From positions 62,001 to 126,000 of the forward strand of contig NZ_FNPB01000002.1 of NCBI RefSeq assembly GCF_900107195.1: a stretch of 64,000 bases of DNA. Reading direction: 5' to 3'. The position numbers were made by a program, and so were the translations under genes. Each line of letters opens with the position of its first letter. Position 1 is the stretch's first letter. The notes beneath the pieces are model-generated. The model saw nothing but the letters and a program-made list of their open reading frames with translations. It was not told where the DNA came from and searched no databases. Source of the DNA: Halobellus clavatus. GTDB taxonomy: Archaea; Halobacteriota; Halobacteria; Halobacteriales; Haloferacaceae. Positions 17,466-26,686 of this stretch are shown piece after piece.

Positions 17466-18125
17466 ATGCAGGTCGCGGTCATCTCCGACGTTCACTCGAA
17501 CAAGGTCGCACTCGAGGCCGTCCTCGACGATATGCCGCCCGTGGACTCGATCGTCTGTGCGGGCGACGTCGTGGGTTACAACCCCTGGCCCGCCGAGTGC
17601 GTCGCCACGGTTCGCGAGCGGTCGATCCAGACCGTGATGGGGAATCACGACCGCGCGGCGTCCTCGGGGACGTCGTTTCGGTTCAACTCGATGGCGGGCG
17701 CCGGCGTCGAGCACGCCCGCGCGGAACTCGACGACGACGCACTGGCGTGGCTGGCCGAACTCCCCGACACTCGGACGGTCCTCGACGGACGGGTGAAACT
17801 CGTCCACGGGCACCCCGACGACCCCGACCGCTACACCTACCCCGAGTCGTTCGCGCCGTCGATGCTCGGCGAGGAGGACGTGCTCGTCACGGGGCACACG
17901 CACGTCCAGGGGCACGAGACGTTCGAGGAGGGGATCGTGATGAACCCCGGCAGCGTCGGTCAGCCCCGCGACAGCGATCCCCGGGCGGCGTACGCGCTCC
18001 TCGACCTCGACGGTCTCGCCGTCGACGAGCGCCGGGTCGAGTACGATATCGATCGGGTGATGACCGCCGTCGAAGAGACCGGCCTGCCCGACCGGATCGG
18101 CGAGCGCCTCTACGAGGGGCGGTAG
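17466..18125 (+). CDS. Calcineurin-like metallophosphoesterase (YfcE/MJ0936 type)
   Basis: 219-residue phosphodiesterase with the full di-metal set: DVHSN at 8-12, GDVVGYNP near 38-45, GNHD near 59-62, a late H in KLVHGHPDD and GHTH near 140-143, then MNPGSVGQPRD. Family members hydrolyse cyclic or bis-phosphodiesters, and the natural substrate here is unknown. Soluble, with no signal peptide. Its stop is 21 bases from the convergent small membrane protein gene. Confidence 0.92.
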   Translation: MQVAVISDVHSNKVALEAVLDDMPPVDSIVCAGDVVGYNPWPAECVATVRERSIQTVMGNHDRAASSGTSFRFNSMAGAGVEHARAELDDDALAWLAELPDTRTVLDGRVKLVHGHPDDPDRYTYPESFAPSMLGEEDVLVTGHTHVQGHETFEEGIVMNPGSVGQPRDSDPRAAYALLDLDGLAVDERRVEYDIDRVMTAVEETGLPDRIGERLYEGR

Positions 18126-18146
18126 GGCTGCGACGGAACGGTTGTG

Positions 18147-18392
18147 TTACTCCGCGGTCGAGCCGACGCCGCTGAGCCCCGCCATCGGGGTCGCGCCCGC
18201 GACGATCGCGCCCGTCGCGAGGAGTGCCGCAGAGAGGACGACGAAATCGCCGCTCGGGGTGTATCCCGCCAGTCCGGCGCCCACCTGAACGATGAACACT
18301 GTGATGAAGAAACTGAGAATCGCGAAGCCGAGCATTACACCGGCGGTGACGATACTGGCGACGAGCGCGCCGAACGAACCGAGAATAGACAT
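18147..18392 (-). CDS. Small two-helix membrane protein
   Basis: 81 residues, starting MSILGSFGALVASIVTAGVM. The first 45 residues are one or two hydrophobic helices (FAILSFFITVFIVQVGAGLAG), a polar turn (YTPSGDF) follows, and a second helix (VVLSAALLATGAIVAGATP). This pattern is common among conserved haloarchaeal small membrane proteins of unknown role. The ATG at 18392 was chosen because residues upstream of it are basic and not membrane-like. Located downstream of aspartate kinase on the same strand. Confidence 0.7.
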   Translation of the reverse strand: MSILGSFGALVASIVTAGVMLGFAILSFFITVFIVQVGAGLAGYTPSGDFVVLSAALLATGAIVAGATPMAGLSGVGSTAE

Positions 18393-18491
18393 CCGGTTCG
18401 ACGATGACCGCGCACGCGGATACCACTGACCGGTCCGAATGTTTTCGCCCGCCCTCTCGCACCGTCCCACGTGGGGCACCAGTCCGCTCGG

Positions 18492-19670
18492 TTAGAACTC
18501 GCCCTGAACGATTTCGAGGGTTTCCTCTCTGTCGTCCCACGCGACGAAGATCGCCACTGAGGTCGCAGAGGTGATGACGTCGTGGATGTTGATCCCCGCC
18601 TCGGAGATCGGCTGCACGATGTCGAGGATGACGCCGGGGCGGTTCGGGAGTTCGCCGCCGGTGACGCGGATGACGGCGACGTCGTCGTCGACGGTGATCG
18701 ACGAGAGCGTCTGATCGTCGACCACTTTCGCGTGGAGCAGATTCTCGGCCTCTTCGGCGCGAGATTCGCCCACGTAGAACGTGATCGAGTCCATCCCCGA
18801 CGCGACGGCGTCGATGTTGATGTCGGCATCCCGGAGCGCCTGTGAGAGCTCTGCGAGGATCCCCGGGCTGTTTCGGATGGCCCGACCCGCGACCGTGAGA
18901 CACGCCAGCGGCTCGTCCTCCATGTCGATGAGGTTCTGGAACTGTCCCTCGATGAGCGTCCCGCCGGTCAGTAGATCGCCGTGCTGATAGTGAACGACGC
19001 GGACGTCGAGATTCCCGTCCTTGTACGAGAGCGCCGACGGCGCGACCACCTCGGCGCCGCGGAACGAGAGGTTTCGGAGTTCGTCGACCGTGATGCGTCC
19101 GACGTTGCGTGCGCCCTCGACGACGTGTGGGTCGCCGGTCATCACGCCCTCGACGTCGGTGACGATGACGACCTCGTCGGCCTCCATGTACCGGCCGAGC
19201 ATCACCGCGGTCGTGTCGGAACCGCCCCGTCCGAGGGTCGTGATCTCACCGTCGTGGTTCTGTGCGAGGAAGCCCGTGACGACCGGAACGACGCCGTCGA
19301 GGTCGTCGGCGAGCGCTGTCGCCCGCCGCTGGGTCTCTTCGACGTCGACCTCGCCGAGGTCGTTCGTGATGACCGGCCACGCGTCGGAGCCGGGTTCGAC
19401 GAACATCGCCTCGATGCCCCGGGACGCCAGCGCCGCCTTCAGCATCCTGACGCTGGTCCGTTCGCCCATCGAGACGATCTCCGCGCGGTCGCGGTCGTCG
19501 GCGTCGAACTCGATGTCCTCCAGCAGGTCGTCCGTCGTGTTGCCCATCGCCGAGGCGACGACGGCGATCTCGTGACCCGCTTCGACTGCAGCGGCGATCG
19601 AGTCGGCGGCCCGATTGATTCGGTCGCCGCTCCCTAGCGACGTCCCGCCGAACTTCGCAACTACGCGCAC
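18492..19670 (-). CDS. lysC: Aspartate kinase
   Basis: 392-residue aspartokinase phosphorylating aspartate, the first step to threonine, methionine and diaminopimelate-type products. Kinase motif KFGGTSLG at 5-12, SMGERTS near 67-73, GRGGSDTTAVMLG near 148-160 and VTDVEGVMTGDP near 170-181, then two C-terminal ACT domains (NSPGILAELSQALRDADINID and ELPNRPGVILDIVQPISEAG, quoted in part) expected to bind an end-product amino acid. No fused homoserine dehydrogenase. Monocistronic as far as can be seen. Confidence 0.95.
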   Translation of the reverse strand: MRVVAKFGGTSLGSGDRINRAADSIAAAVEAGHEIAVVASAMGNTTDDLLEDIEFDADDRDRAEIVSMGERTSVRMLKAALASRGIEAMFVEPGSDAWPVITNDLGEVDVEETQRRATALADDLDGVVPVVTGFLAQNHDGEITTLGRGGSDTTAVMLGRYMEADEVVIVTDVEGVMTGDPHVVEGARNVGRITVDELRNLSFRGAEVVAPSALSYKDGNLDVRVVHYQHGDLLTGGTLIEGQFQNLIDMEDEPLACLTVAGRAIRNSPGILAELSQALRDADINIDAVASGMDSITFYVGESRAEEAENLLHAKVVDDQTLSSITVDDDVAVIRVTGGELPNRPGVILDIVQPISEAGINIHDVITSATSVAIFVAWDDREETLEIVQGEF

Positions 19671-19894
19671 GGTCGATCCTCCTGTCGGGTGACAGACTGC
19701 GAGTGGTGCTCTGACATACTCGGGGAATTGCCCGGGGTAGTGTAAAATCTTGTCTCCTCTCCCAACGGTTGCCGAATACGCTCGTACCGGTCGATCGACC
19801 CACGCTCGGCCCCCGTCCGATCGGGGACAGTCAGTCCATCTGGGTGTCGCCGCCCGCGGCGTCAGTTTAAGGTTCTCCGGGCGAAAGTATGTGT

Positions 19895-20359
19895 ATGGAT
19901 GCCACGATCCGGGACGCGGTCGAGTCGGACGCCGAGACGCTCGGATCCATCGTCGACCTCCCGGCGGATGCGCTCCGGAACGTCGTCCACGATCGGACGG
20001 TCCGACTCGCGGTCGAACCGGCGTCAGATCCGGGCCCGAACGCGGACGTCGAGTCCGACGCGGACGGCGATGCCGATGCGGTAGACGAGTCGATCCTGGG
20101 ATTCGTCGCCTTCGACGTTCGCGACGGGACGGTTCACGTGACGCAACTCGCCGGCGACGAGGCGGTCGCCGAGCAACTGCTCGCAGAGCCGATTCGCTTC
20201 GCGCTCAACGAGGGGTTCACCGTCGAGTTCGTCGTGCCTCGGTCGGACGACGACGCGGAGGCCGCCGCCGAGGCGGCAGGGTTCGACCCCGTGGGCCCCG
20301 GTCCCCACTTCGACGGCGAGTCGACCACGCGGTACCGCTACCGGCCCGGGACCGACTGA
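19895..20359 (+). CDS. GNAT-like acetyltransferase, divergent
   Basis: 154 residues (two more if the ATG at 19889 is used). The N-terminal MDATIRDAVESDAETLGSIV resembles the first GNAT strand-helix, followed by an acidic loop (about 45-65), a strand ILGFVAFDVRDGTVHVTQLA and an AEAAGFDPVGPGPHF segment like GNAT motif B. The usual R/Q-x-x-G-x-G/A acetyl-CoA loop is not clear, so activity is doubtful. A TTTAAG element at 19866-19871 supports a leaderless start at 19895. Converges on the DP1 gene. Confidence 0.65.
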   Translation: MDATIRDAVESDAETLGSIVDLPADALRNVVHDRTVRLAVEPASDPGPNADVESDADGDADAVDESILGFVAFDVRDGTVHVTQLAGDEAVAEQLLAEPIRFALNEGFTVEFVVPRSDDDAEAAAEAAGFDPVGPGPHFDGESTTRYRYRPGTD

Positions 20360-20380
20360 CGGACACGAGGCGAGCGGCAG

Positions 20381-22222
20381 TCAGGCGAATTTCCGGACCG
20401 TCATGTCGAGGGTGTCGAGGTCGAGAATCGGTGCGTAGCCCACGTCGGGATCGATGTTCACCGACTTCTGGAAGTCGGTCTGCGCCTGCCAGCACCCGGA
20501 GTTGACCGCCAAGACGTTGTGGTACTTGCCCCATCCGAGCTTGTGGACGTGGCCCGTATGGAAGACGTCCGGGACCTCTTCCATCACGAGGTAGTCCATC
20601 TCCTCGGGTGCGAGCCGCGTCTTCCCGCCGAACTGCGGGGCAACGTGTCGCTTCTTCAGGAGTTGATACATCGCCTTGTGCGGGTCGTCGTAGCTGGCTT
20701 TCTCCTCGGGCAGTTCCGCGATGACCTCGTCGAGGGAGACGCCGTGATACATCTGGATCTTCACGCCCTCGACGGTGACGAGCGAGGGATTGCCGGTGAT
20801 CCGGGCGTCGTGTGCCGACATAATTTCTCTGAGTTGCTCGTCGAAGCCGGGTTGTGGCTCCGCTAAGCGGACGGCATCGTGGTTGCCCGGGATCATCAGA
20901 ATCTCGATGTCGCCGGGGACGTCCTTCAGGTGCTCGGAGAACCGCTCGTACTGCTCGTAGATGTCGACGATGTCGAGTTCCTCGTCCTGTCCGGGGTAGA
21001 CGCCCACCCCCTCGACCATATCGCCAGCGATGAGGAGGTACTCCACGCGCGCGGCCTCCTCGGTGTGGAGCCAGTCGGCGAAGCGGCTCCACGCGTCTGC
21101 TCTGAACTCCTCGCTCCCGACGTGGATGTCTGAGACGAGCGCGGCCTGGACCGCCCTGTCGGCGGTGTTCGGCGAGTACGTCCGGGGAACGTCGGGGAAA
21201 TACATCGCGTCCACGAACATAATCCCGGCGTCGTCCGAGAGCGTCCCCTCGACGGCGATGCACTCGTCTAAGAGGAGTTCGTCGACGAGGTCCGCGAACT
21301 CGCGGTCTTTCATCACCAGACAGGGGAACGTCCCGGTCGTATCCTCCAACTCGACGAGCCAGTGGCCGCTCTTCGTCGAACGGATGTCGTTGACCAGCCC
21401 GATCATCGCCGCGTCGGAGCCGCCGTTCATCGACTGGATCGCCTGTGCAGGCCGGTGGTTCACCCGCCCGCGGAGCTGCGCCGAGAGCTTCTCGTAGCGG
21501 TCCCGGAACACCGTCACGAAGTCGTCGTAGGTCCCGGTACCGGTGCTCTGACCGGTCACGTCTCCGCTGACGTCGAGCGAGCGCAACTCCGGATCCACCG
21601 TCCGCCCGCGGGGCTCGGTGCGTGCCTCCGCACTCGCTCCCGCAGGCTCGCCGCCGTCTCGCCGATCGCTATCCTCTGTTTCGACTGGAACATCACTTTC
21701 ATTTGAAACCTCTGCAGTCTGTCGATTCGATGCCGACATTCCAGTCGAAACAGGAGGGGAAGAACCGGGGTGGTCGTCACCGGGCGTCTCGTCAGTCCGT
21801 CCATCGGAGTGGGGTGTCGCCTCGGTGTCGGTGTCGCCTGCCTCCCCGATGCTGTTCTTGTCTGCCTCTCCGATGCTGTTCTTGTCTGCCTCCCCGATGC
21901 CGGTGTCGCCTGCTTCCTCGCGGTCGACGCTGTTCGTTTCCCCGTGACCGACGCTGTTCGTCTCCGCTCCGAGAGCGCCGCCGCCCGATGAAGTCGGCTC
22001 CGGTGCCGCGACCGCCGTGTCGTCGTCCGCTGGGGTCTTCAGCGCCTCCCGGACGTCGGCGGCGGTGATCCGGAGCGTCTCGTCGTCGACCCGGTCGACC
22101 ACCGTTTCGAGCGCGCGGCCGGGGTGCTCCGTGCTCGCGATCAGCGTCACGGCTTCCTGTTCGGCGTTGTGACCGCGCCTGGCGAGCTCCCGCACGATCC
22201 GTACCGGCGTCTCCAGAGGCAC
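20381..22222 (-). CDS. polB: DNA polymerase D small subunit DP1
   Basis: 613-residue exonuclease subunit of replicative polymerase D. The N-terminal helical domain (LETPVRIVRELARRGHNAEQ) is followed by a very acidic linker of about 150 residues, an OB-fold region, and a C-terminal Mre11-like phosphoesterase: SDIHVGS, GDMVEGVG, PGNHDAVR, YHGVSLDEV and TGHVHKLG. The linker includes an 8-residue repeat (NSIGEADK, encoded by 24-bp DNA repeats at about 21847-21900). The start is taken as GTG 22222 because upstream residues are not protein-like and overlap the promoter region of the divergent signal peptidase. Large subunit DP2 is not in the window. Confidence 0.93.
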   Translation of the reverse strand: MPLETPVRIVRELARRGHNAEQEAVTLIASTEHPGRALETVVDRVDDETLRITAADVREALKTPADDDTAVAAPEPTSSGGGALGAETNSVGHGETNSVDREEAGDTGIGEADKNSIGEADKNSIGEAGDTDTEATPHSDGRTDETPGDDHPGSSPPVSTGMSASNRQTAEVSNESDVPVETEDSDRRDGGEPAGASAEARTEPRGRTVDPELRSLDVSGDVTGQSTGTGTYDDFVTVFRDRYEKLSAQLRGRVNHRPAQAIQSMNGGSDAAMIGLVNDIRSTKSGHWLVELEDTTGTFPCLVMKDREFADLVDELLLDECIAVEGTLSDDAGIMFVDAMYFPDVPRTYSPNTADRAVQAALVSDIHVGSEEFRADAWSRFADWLHTEEAARVEYLLIAGDMVEGVGVYPGQDEELDIVDIYEQYERFSEHLKDVPGDIEILMIPGNHDAVRLAEPQPGFDEQLREIMSAHDARITGNPSLVTVEGVKIQMYHGVSLDEVIAELPEEKASYDDPHKAMYQLLKKRHVAPQFGGKTRLAPEEMDYLVMEEVPDVFHTGHVHKLGWGKYHNVLAVNSGCWQAQTDFQKSVNIDPDVGYAPILDLDTLDMTVRKFA

Positions 22223-22328
22223 ACCGGCCGAACGCGGTTCTCGAAGAAAAGCGTACTGACCCCGCCTTCGGACGCGACTCGGCTGCGGCCCAGAAGGTTG
22301 AAACGCACCGGCGCTGAATCGCAGGTAG

Positions 22329-23228
22329 ATGACGGACGACGAGGGCGGCGCCGATCGGGATGGCCGGCCGACCGAGGGGCCCCCGTCACCCGATCCGGCG
22401 GCCGACACCGACGTCGCTTCCGATACGACTGCCGAGACCGACGACACCGACGTCGCGGTCGACTCGGCTGACTCCGGCGGTGCCGACCCAGATGACGACG
22501 GTGAGGACCCCGATGAAGTGGGTAACGAGCCCGACGTACCGGTCGGCGTCGCCGAGTCCCGACGTGAGGGACGGCCGCGGCCCCAACCGAGCTCGGCCGC
22601 AACCGGCTCCCAGAACGTTCTCACCCGGTTTCGGACGGCGCAGAGCGGCCCACTGGTCTTCATTCGCGAGACGCTCTACAGCGTGGCTGCGGTGCTCGCC
22701 GTCGGATTCCTGCTCTTTGCGATCAGCGGTGTCTGGCCGCCAATGGTCGCCGTCGAGAGCGGGAGTATGGAGCCACAGATGCACCGCGGCGACCTGATCT
22801 TCGTCACCGAACCGCAGCGGTTCTCGCCCGACTACGCTCGCGGCGGGACGGGCGTCGTCACCGTCGAGGTCGGATCCGACAACGGCTACCGGAGTTTCGG
22901 TGGTAACGGCTCGGTCGTGATCTACGACCCGCCCGACCGCCGGGGGTCGCCGATCATCCACCGCGCACACTTCTACGTCGACGACGGGGAGAACTGGTAC
23001 GACGAGGCGAACCCCGACCACGTGCGGGCGAGCAACTGTGCGGAACTCACGAACTGCCCCGCGCCGCACGCCGGATTCATCACCAAAGGCGACGCGAACG
23101 CCCGGTACGATCAGGCTAGCGGCATCGCGGGACCGGTCCGCCCCGGGTGGGTCCGCGGGACTGCACGGTTCCGGATCCCGTATCTCGGCTACGTCCGTCT
23201 CAAACTCGTGGGACTGCTCGCCGCATAA
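22329..23228 (+). CDS. Signal peptidase I, Sec11/S26B type
   Basis: 299-residue archaeal signal peptidase that removes Sec and Tat signal peptides. About 110 acidic cytosolic residues, a transmembrane helix near 113-137 (ETLYSVAAVLAVGFLLFAIS), then the catalytic Ser146 in ESGSMEPQMHRGDL and His211 in IIHRAHFYV, the Ser/His arrangement of archaeal and ER enzymes rather than the bacterial Ser/Lys pair. A second hydrophobic segment ends the protein (GYVRLKLVGLLAA). The long acidic N-terminus is halophile-specific. Divergent from DP1. Confidence 0.93.
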   Translation: MTDDEGGADRDGRPTEGPPSPDPAADTDVASDTTAETDDTDVAVDSADSGGADPDDDGEDPDEVGNEPDVPVGVAESRREGRPRPQPSSAATGSQNVLTRFRTAQSGPLVFIRETLYSVAAVLAVGFLLFAISGVWPPMVAVESGSMEPQMHRGDLIFVTEPQRFSPDYARGGTGVVTVEVGSDNGYRSFGGNGSVVIYDPPDRRGSPIIHRAHFYVDDGENWYDEANPDHVRASNCAELTNCPAPHAGFITKGDANARYDQASGIAGPVRPGWVRGTARFRIPYLGYVRLKLVGLLAA

Positions 23229-23252
23229 CGACCGGCACTCCGCCTCGGCCGA

Positions 23253-23942
23253 TCACCGATCGAGCGCGGCTAACGCCTCGGCAGCCTCCCGCGCCGCCGA
23301 GAGGTGGTCTTTCGCCCGCCGCGGATCGTCGGCCGCCGCGGCCGCGTCAGCGTGCTGTTCCAGGGCGTTCAACAGCGCCGTACGCGCAGTCTCGCTTTCT
23401 GCACTGGCGCTGCCGACACCACGAGACGCGTCCGTAGACCGGGCGTTCGCGGCCCGCTGCGGATTGCGCTCTCCGTCGGAGGATCCCGAATTCGTGTCAC
23501 GCTGGTGGATCCCTGCGCCGCGGTCGACGCCGTCCGACGACGCGCCAGACCGGCCTGCCGACGGTCTCCCCGCGCGCTCGTCAGCCACGGGACCGACGTC
23601 GATCGATTCGGCCGCCGTCTCTTTCGGACTCGGTCCGGCCGATCCGGTGGGGTTCGCCGCCTGCTGGGCCCGGTCCGCTGTCTCGCCGGTGTCCGCTTCA
23701 CTCCCCCCTGCGGCTCCCTGCTGGGCCGCTTCGCCGCCCGTGACGCGCTGACAGCTCGGGCAGAACTCCTGGCCGTCGTATCGGAAGATCGGCGATCCGC
23801 ACTCGCCGCAGTGCTGATTCGTCATCGTCGCGCCTTTCAGCAGCAGCTCGCTCATCTGCTGCGTCTCTTTCCGGCGCTCCTCGTCTTTCTCGTACTTCTC
23901 GCGCAGTCGCCGCCGCTCGGCCTCCTCGTCGAAGTCGCTCAC
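23253..23942 (-). CDS. Sjogren/scleroderma autoantigen 1 (UPF0148) family zinc protein
   Basis: 229 residues. N-terminal charged helix (MSDFDEEAERRRLREKYEKD), the family signature MSELLLKGATM at 30-40, then a zinc ribbon with CGECGSPIFRYDGQEFCPSC at about 45-64. The middle is a low-complexity Gly/Ala/Ser/Asp linker, and a C-terminal helical segment (TALLNALEQHADAAAAADDP) closes it. The family is widespread in archaea and its role is unknown. Convergent with the signal peptidase gene, 24 bases between stops. Confidence 0.88.
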   Translation of the reverse strand: MSDFDEEAERRRLREKYEKDEERRKETQQMSELLLKGATMTNQHCGECGSPIFRYDGQEFCPSCQRVTGGEAAQQGAAGGSEADTGETADRAQQAANPTGSAGPSPKETAAESIDVGPVADERAGRPSAGRSGASSDGVDRGAGIHQRDTNSGSSDGERNPQRAANARSTDASRGVGSASAESETARTALLNALEQHADAAAAADDPRRAKDHLSAAREAAEALAALDR

Positions 23943-24094
23943 GTCCGGAGTTCACGCCCCGTATCTCGAAAAAGCCTCCGGGAACACACGTGGGGGACCG
24001 ACCGAGGCTTCGACGCGGTCACTGTCCGTCTCGTCGGGCGCACGTTTTATCATGACCCCAGCGCGTACCAACGCGTGTTCATCTACGTGGCCCT

Positions 24095-24871
24095 ATGGAT
24101 ACTGTTATCTTCCAGTCCTTCGAGTCCCTCGAGTTCTTCCAGCTCGATCTGTCGCTGGTCGTCTCCTTCTGTGTGCTCGTCGTGTACGTGCTTCAGTACC
24201 GCCGACAGGGTCGACAGCTCGAAGAACAGCACCGTCAGATCCAGAATCAGGAAGCGCAACTGGCGGCACAGCGCGAACAGCTCGACAAACAGGAGCAGGA
24301 ACTCGAGCAGTACGAACGCGAACTGGCGCAACTCGAACAGCAGACCGAACTCGCCGAGGTTGAGCACCAGGCCCATATCGAGGTGGAAGACTACGAGTTC
24401 GAGAACGATCGTGTCATCGTCCTGCTCTCGAACTACGGGAACGGCGTCGCAACCGACCTCCGATTGGAAACCATACTGACGGCCGCTGAGTCCGAGTACG
24501 TGCAGCCGCACGCGGGCGAGTCACGGCTCCGGCGTCGGGACGCCGACGGCAATCAGCCCTACGAGGGACAGGCACTCCGACCCGGCGCGCAGCGCGTCGA
24601 GTTCGAGGGCGAGGCGATCGTCGAGGTGGAGACGCCGACACCGTCACCGAAGAGATCCTCCCGCTCGTCCGCGAACACCGGCGCTCGGACGGGCGAATCG
24701 GCCAGTCACAGCGTTCTCGGAGGTGTCCGTTCTACAGCAGCGTCCCGCCGAAGAGGTACAGCCCCGCGAGCGCGACCTCGAACGCGAGCGTGCCGAGCGC
24801 CGACAGCCCGACGAACCGCCGATCGTCCATCTCTGCGAACCCCGCTGGGACGGTCAGCATCCCGCGCGTGA
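24095..24871 (+). CDS. Membrane-anchored coiled-coil protein with probable 3' frameshift
   Basis: N-terminal helix (SLVVSFCVLVVYVLQY, about residues 20-36), then a Gln/Glu-rich coiled coil to about 92 (RQLEEQHRQIQNQEAQLAAQ and onward), then a beta-type domain (HIEVEDYEFENDRVIVLLSN). After about residue 178 (near 24630) the frame becomes Arg/Pro-rich and unlike any halophilic protein. The +1 sister frame there reads DTVTEEILPLVREHRRSDGR, which looks native, so a one-base indel is likely. Both frames run into the convergent DedA gene without an early stop, so the true end is unclear. Family not recognised. Confidence 0.6.
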   Translation: MDTVIFQSFESLEFFQLDLSLVVSFCVLVVYVLQYRRQGRQLEEQHRQIQNQEAQLAAQREQLDKQEQELEQYERELAQLEQQTELAEVEHQAHIEVEDYEFENDRVIVLLSNYGNGVATDLRLETILTAAESEYVQPHAGESRLRRRDADGNQPYEGQALRPGAQRVEFEGEAIVEVETPTPSPKRSSRSSANTGARTGESASHSVLGGVRSTAASRRRGTAPRARPRTRACRAPTARRTADRPSLRTPLGRSASRA

Positions 24872-25253
24872 ACAGGAGTGCGTTGCTCACTGGAACCACC
24901 ACTGGACCCCACCGCTCGAACCAGCCGTCGAACCGCTCGAGCTTCGACTCCTCGATCCGGAACCATCGCTTCTCGAGAAGGTACTCACGGCCGCCACGCT
25001 CGGCCACCTTGAAGAGCGCGTACTGCCCGAGCGTCGCACCGGCGACGGCGACGGCGAGCACGGGAACGAGCGCGTCACCCCCGAGCAAGAGGAGCGACCC
25101 CGGGACGATGAGTTCGCTCGGCATGAAGTACATCAGCATCGCGCCCTCAAGGACGAACACCCCGAAGAGCGCCACGTAGGCCCACTCGGACTCTAGCAGT
25201 GCCAGCAACTGTGGCGGCATCGCGTCGAGCTGGAGGGCGAGCGCCGGCACCAT
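24732..25253 (-). CDS. DedA/VTT family membrane protein
   Basis: 173-residue membrane protein of the DedA (SNARE-associated, VTT) superfamily, implicated in lipid flipping across membranes. Visible features: the early hydrophobic ALFGVFVLEGAMLMYFMPSE, with Glu in the helix as in the family; the re-entrant-loop signature VPGSLLLLGG; a conserved Arg/Gly segment FERWGPVVVPVSNALLFTRG; and a final helix (LGTLAFEVALAGLYLFGG). It is near the short end of the family's usual length. The start was set at ATG 25253. Its 3' end overlaps the coiled-coil gene on the other strand by about 140 bases. Confidence 0.85.
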   Translation of the reverse strand: MVPALALQLDAMPPQLLALLESEWAYVALFGVFVLEGAMLMYFMPSELIVPGSLLLLGGDALVPVLAVAVAGATLGQYALFKVAERGGREYLLEKRWFRIEESKLERFDGWFERWGPVVVPVSNALLFTRGMLTVPAGFAEMDDRRFVGLSALGTLAFEVALAGLYLFGGTLL

Positions 25254-25378
25254 CGTCTGCACGTACTTCCGACCCGCACAAACGCGTTTCGTTCCGCCGT
25301 GATGCGAGCGATGTGAGTGCACACGCGCGCAGGAGATGCGAACGATGCGATTTTTTCCGCTCGGGGTCAAGCGTCGGT

Positions 25379-26359
25379 ATGGACCTCACAGCGCGCCCGC
25401 GACGGCTCCGTCGGGACGGGATCCGATCGCTCGTCAGCGAGACCGACCTGCACGCGACGGACCTCGTCGCGCCGATCTTCGTCGACGCGACGACCGACGA
25501 GCGCGTGCCGATCGAGTCGATGCCGAACCACGAGCGGGTACCCGTCGACGACGCCGTCGCCCGCGTCGAGGCGGTGCGCGAGACTGGCGTCGAAGCGGTG
25601 ATGGTGTTCGGGATCCCCGAGTCGAAGGACGAACGTGGGACGCGCGCCTGGGCGGACGACGGCGTCGTCCAGGAGGCCGTCCGCCGCATCGCCGCCGAAA
25701 CCGACGCGTACGTGATCACCGACGTGTGTCTCTGTGAGTACACGAGCCACGGTCACTGCGGCGTCCTCGAACCCGACGCCGAGTCGGATTCGGACCTGAC
25801 TGTCCAGAACGATCCGACGCTCGACCTGCTCGCGAAGACAGCCGTCTCACACGCCGAGGCGGGGGCTGATATGGTCGCGCCGAGTTCGATGACCGACGGG
25901 ATGATCGCGGCGATCCGAACCGCACTCGACGACGCCGGCTTCGAGAACCTCCCGATTATGTCCTACGCGGCGAAGTACGAGAGTGCCTTCTACGGGCCCT
26001 TCCGGGACGCCGCGGACGGCGCGCCGGCCTTCGGTGACCGGCGCCACTACCAGATGGATCCGGCGAACGCCCGCGAGGCCCGTCGAGAGGTCCGCCTCGA
26101 CGTCGAACAGGGCGCCGATGTGCTCATGGTCAAACCGGCCCTGGCCTACCTCGACGTCGTGCGCTCGGTCCGGGAGTCGTTCGATCGTCCCGTGGCCGCA
26201 TACAACGTCTCCGGTGAGTACGCGATGATCCACGCCGCGGCCGAGAACGGCTGGCTCGACCTCGAGGAAGCGGCCCACGAGTCGCTGCTGGCGATGAAGC
26301 GCGCCGGCGCGGACCTCATCGTCACGTACTTCGCTGAGGATCTCGCCGGTCGACTCTGA
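25379..26359 (+). CDS. hemB: Porphobilinogen synthase (ALA dehydratase)
   Basis: 326-residue enzyme joining two 5-aminolevulinates to porphobilinogen. The zinc-site motif DVCLCEYTSHGHCG (about 118-131) shows the three-Cys metal site of zinc-dependent enzymes. The Schiff-base lysines are in SYAAKYESAFYGPF (about 197) and LMVKPALAYLDV (about 250). SPGF-like and GEYAMI blocks are also in place. ATG 25379 begins MDLTARPRRLRRDGIR. It is monocistronic, with a T-run 60 bases after the stop. Works with hemL (31.7 kb) and hemC-sumT-hemD (52.5 kb). Confidence 0.97.
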   Translation: MDLTARPRRLRRDGIRSLVSETDLHATDLVAPIFVDATTDERVPIESMPNHERVPVDDAVARVEAVRETGVEAVMVFGIPESKDERGTRAWADDGVVQEAVRRIAAETDAYVITDVCLCEYTSHGHCGVLEPDAESDSDLTVQNDPTLDLLAKTAVSHAEAGADMVAPSSMTDGMIAAIRTALDDAGFENLPIMSYAAKYESAFYGPFRDAADGAPAFGDRRHYQMDPANAREARREVRLDVEQGADVLMVKPALAYLDVVRSVRESFDRPVAAYNVSGEYAMIHAAAENGWLDLEEAAHESLLAMKRAGADLIVTYFAEDLAGRL

Positions 26360-26420
26360 GCGCCCGCGGGGCGCGACAGTCGGACTCTACGCAGTCGTCA
26401 CATCCTCGCCGCGCACCACG

Positions 26421-26426
26421 TTTTTT
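26421..26426 (+). terminator. T6 terminator after hemB
   Basis: Six T residues following GC-rich DNA, 62 bases after the hemB stop; archaeal termination needs only a T-run. Confidence 0.5.
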
Positions 26427-26583
26427 GGTCACTTTGGCAGGATTTGCCTGAACAAACGTCCAGTAATTCACCGTACCAGCACGTACCAGTATCTGGTATT
26501 GGACCTTATATTCGTTATATTATTCCCTAAATCATACGAATGTCTCCGTATCGATGCATATTTTGAACATCTTCAACTCCAAA

Positions 26584-26592
26584 TTTTATATA
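26584..26592 (+). promoter_or_regulatory. TATA box and AT-rich control region of amt1
   Basis: TTTTATATA, about 95 nt before the amt1 ATG. It sits in a conspicuously AT-rich 200-base region (about 26450-26600) unlike the GC-rich surroundings, which could hold sites for a nitrogen regulator. Downstream, TCCAAGCCAC at 26620-26629 also occurs in the leader of amt2. Confidence 0.55.
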
Positions 26593-26686
26593 GTACCTGC
26601 ACCAGAGGATATCTCGTGATCCAAGCCACGAATCACACCGAATACGGCGGACAGTTGACCAAACGTACTCTCAGTGAGGTGGCTGT

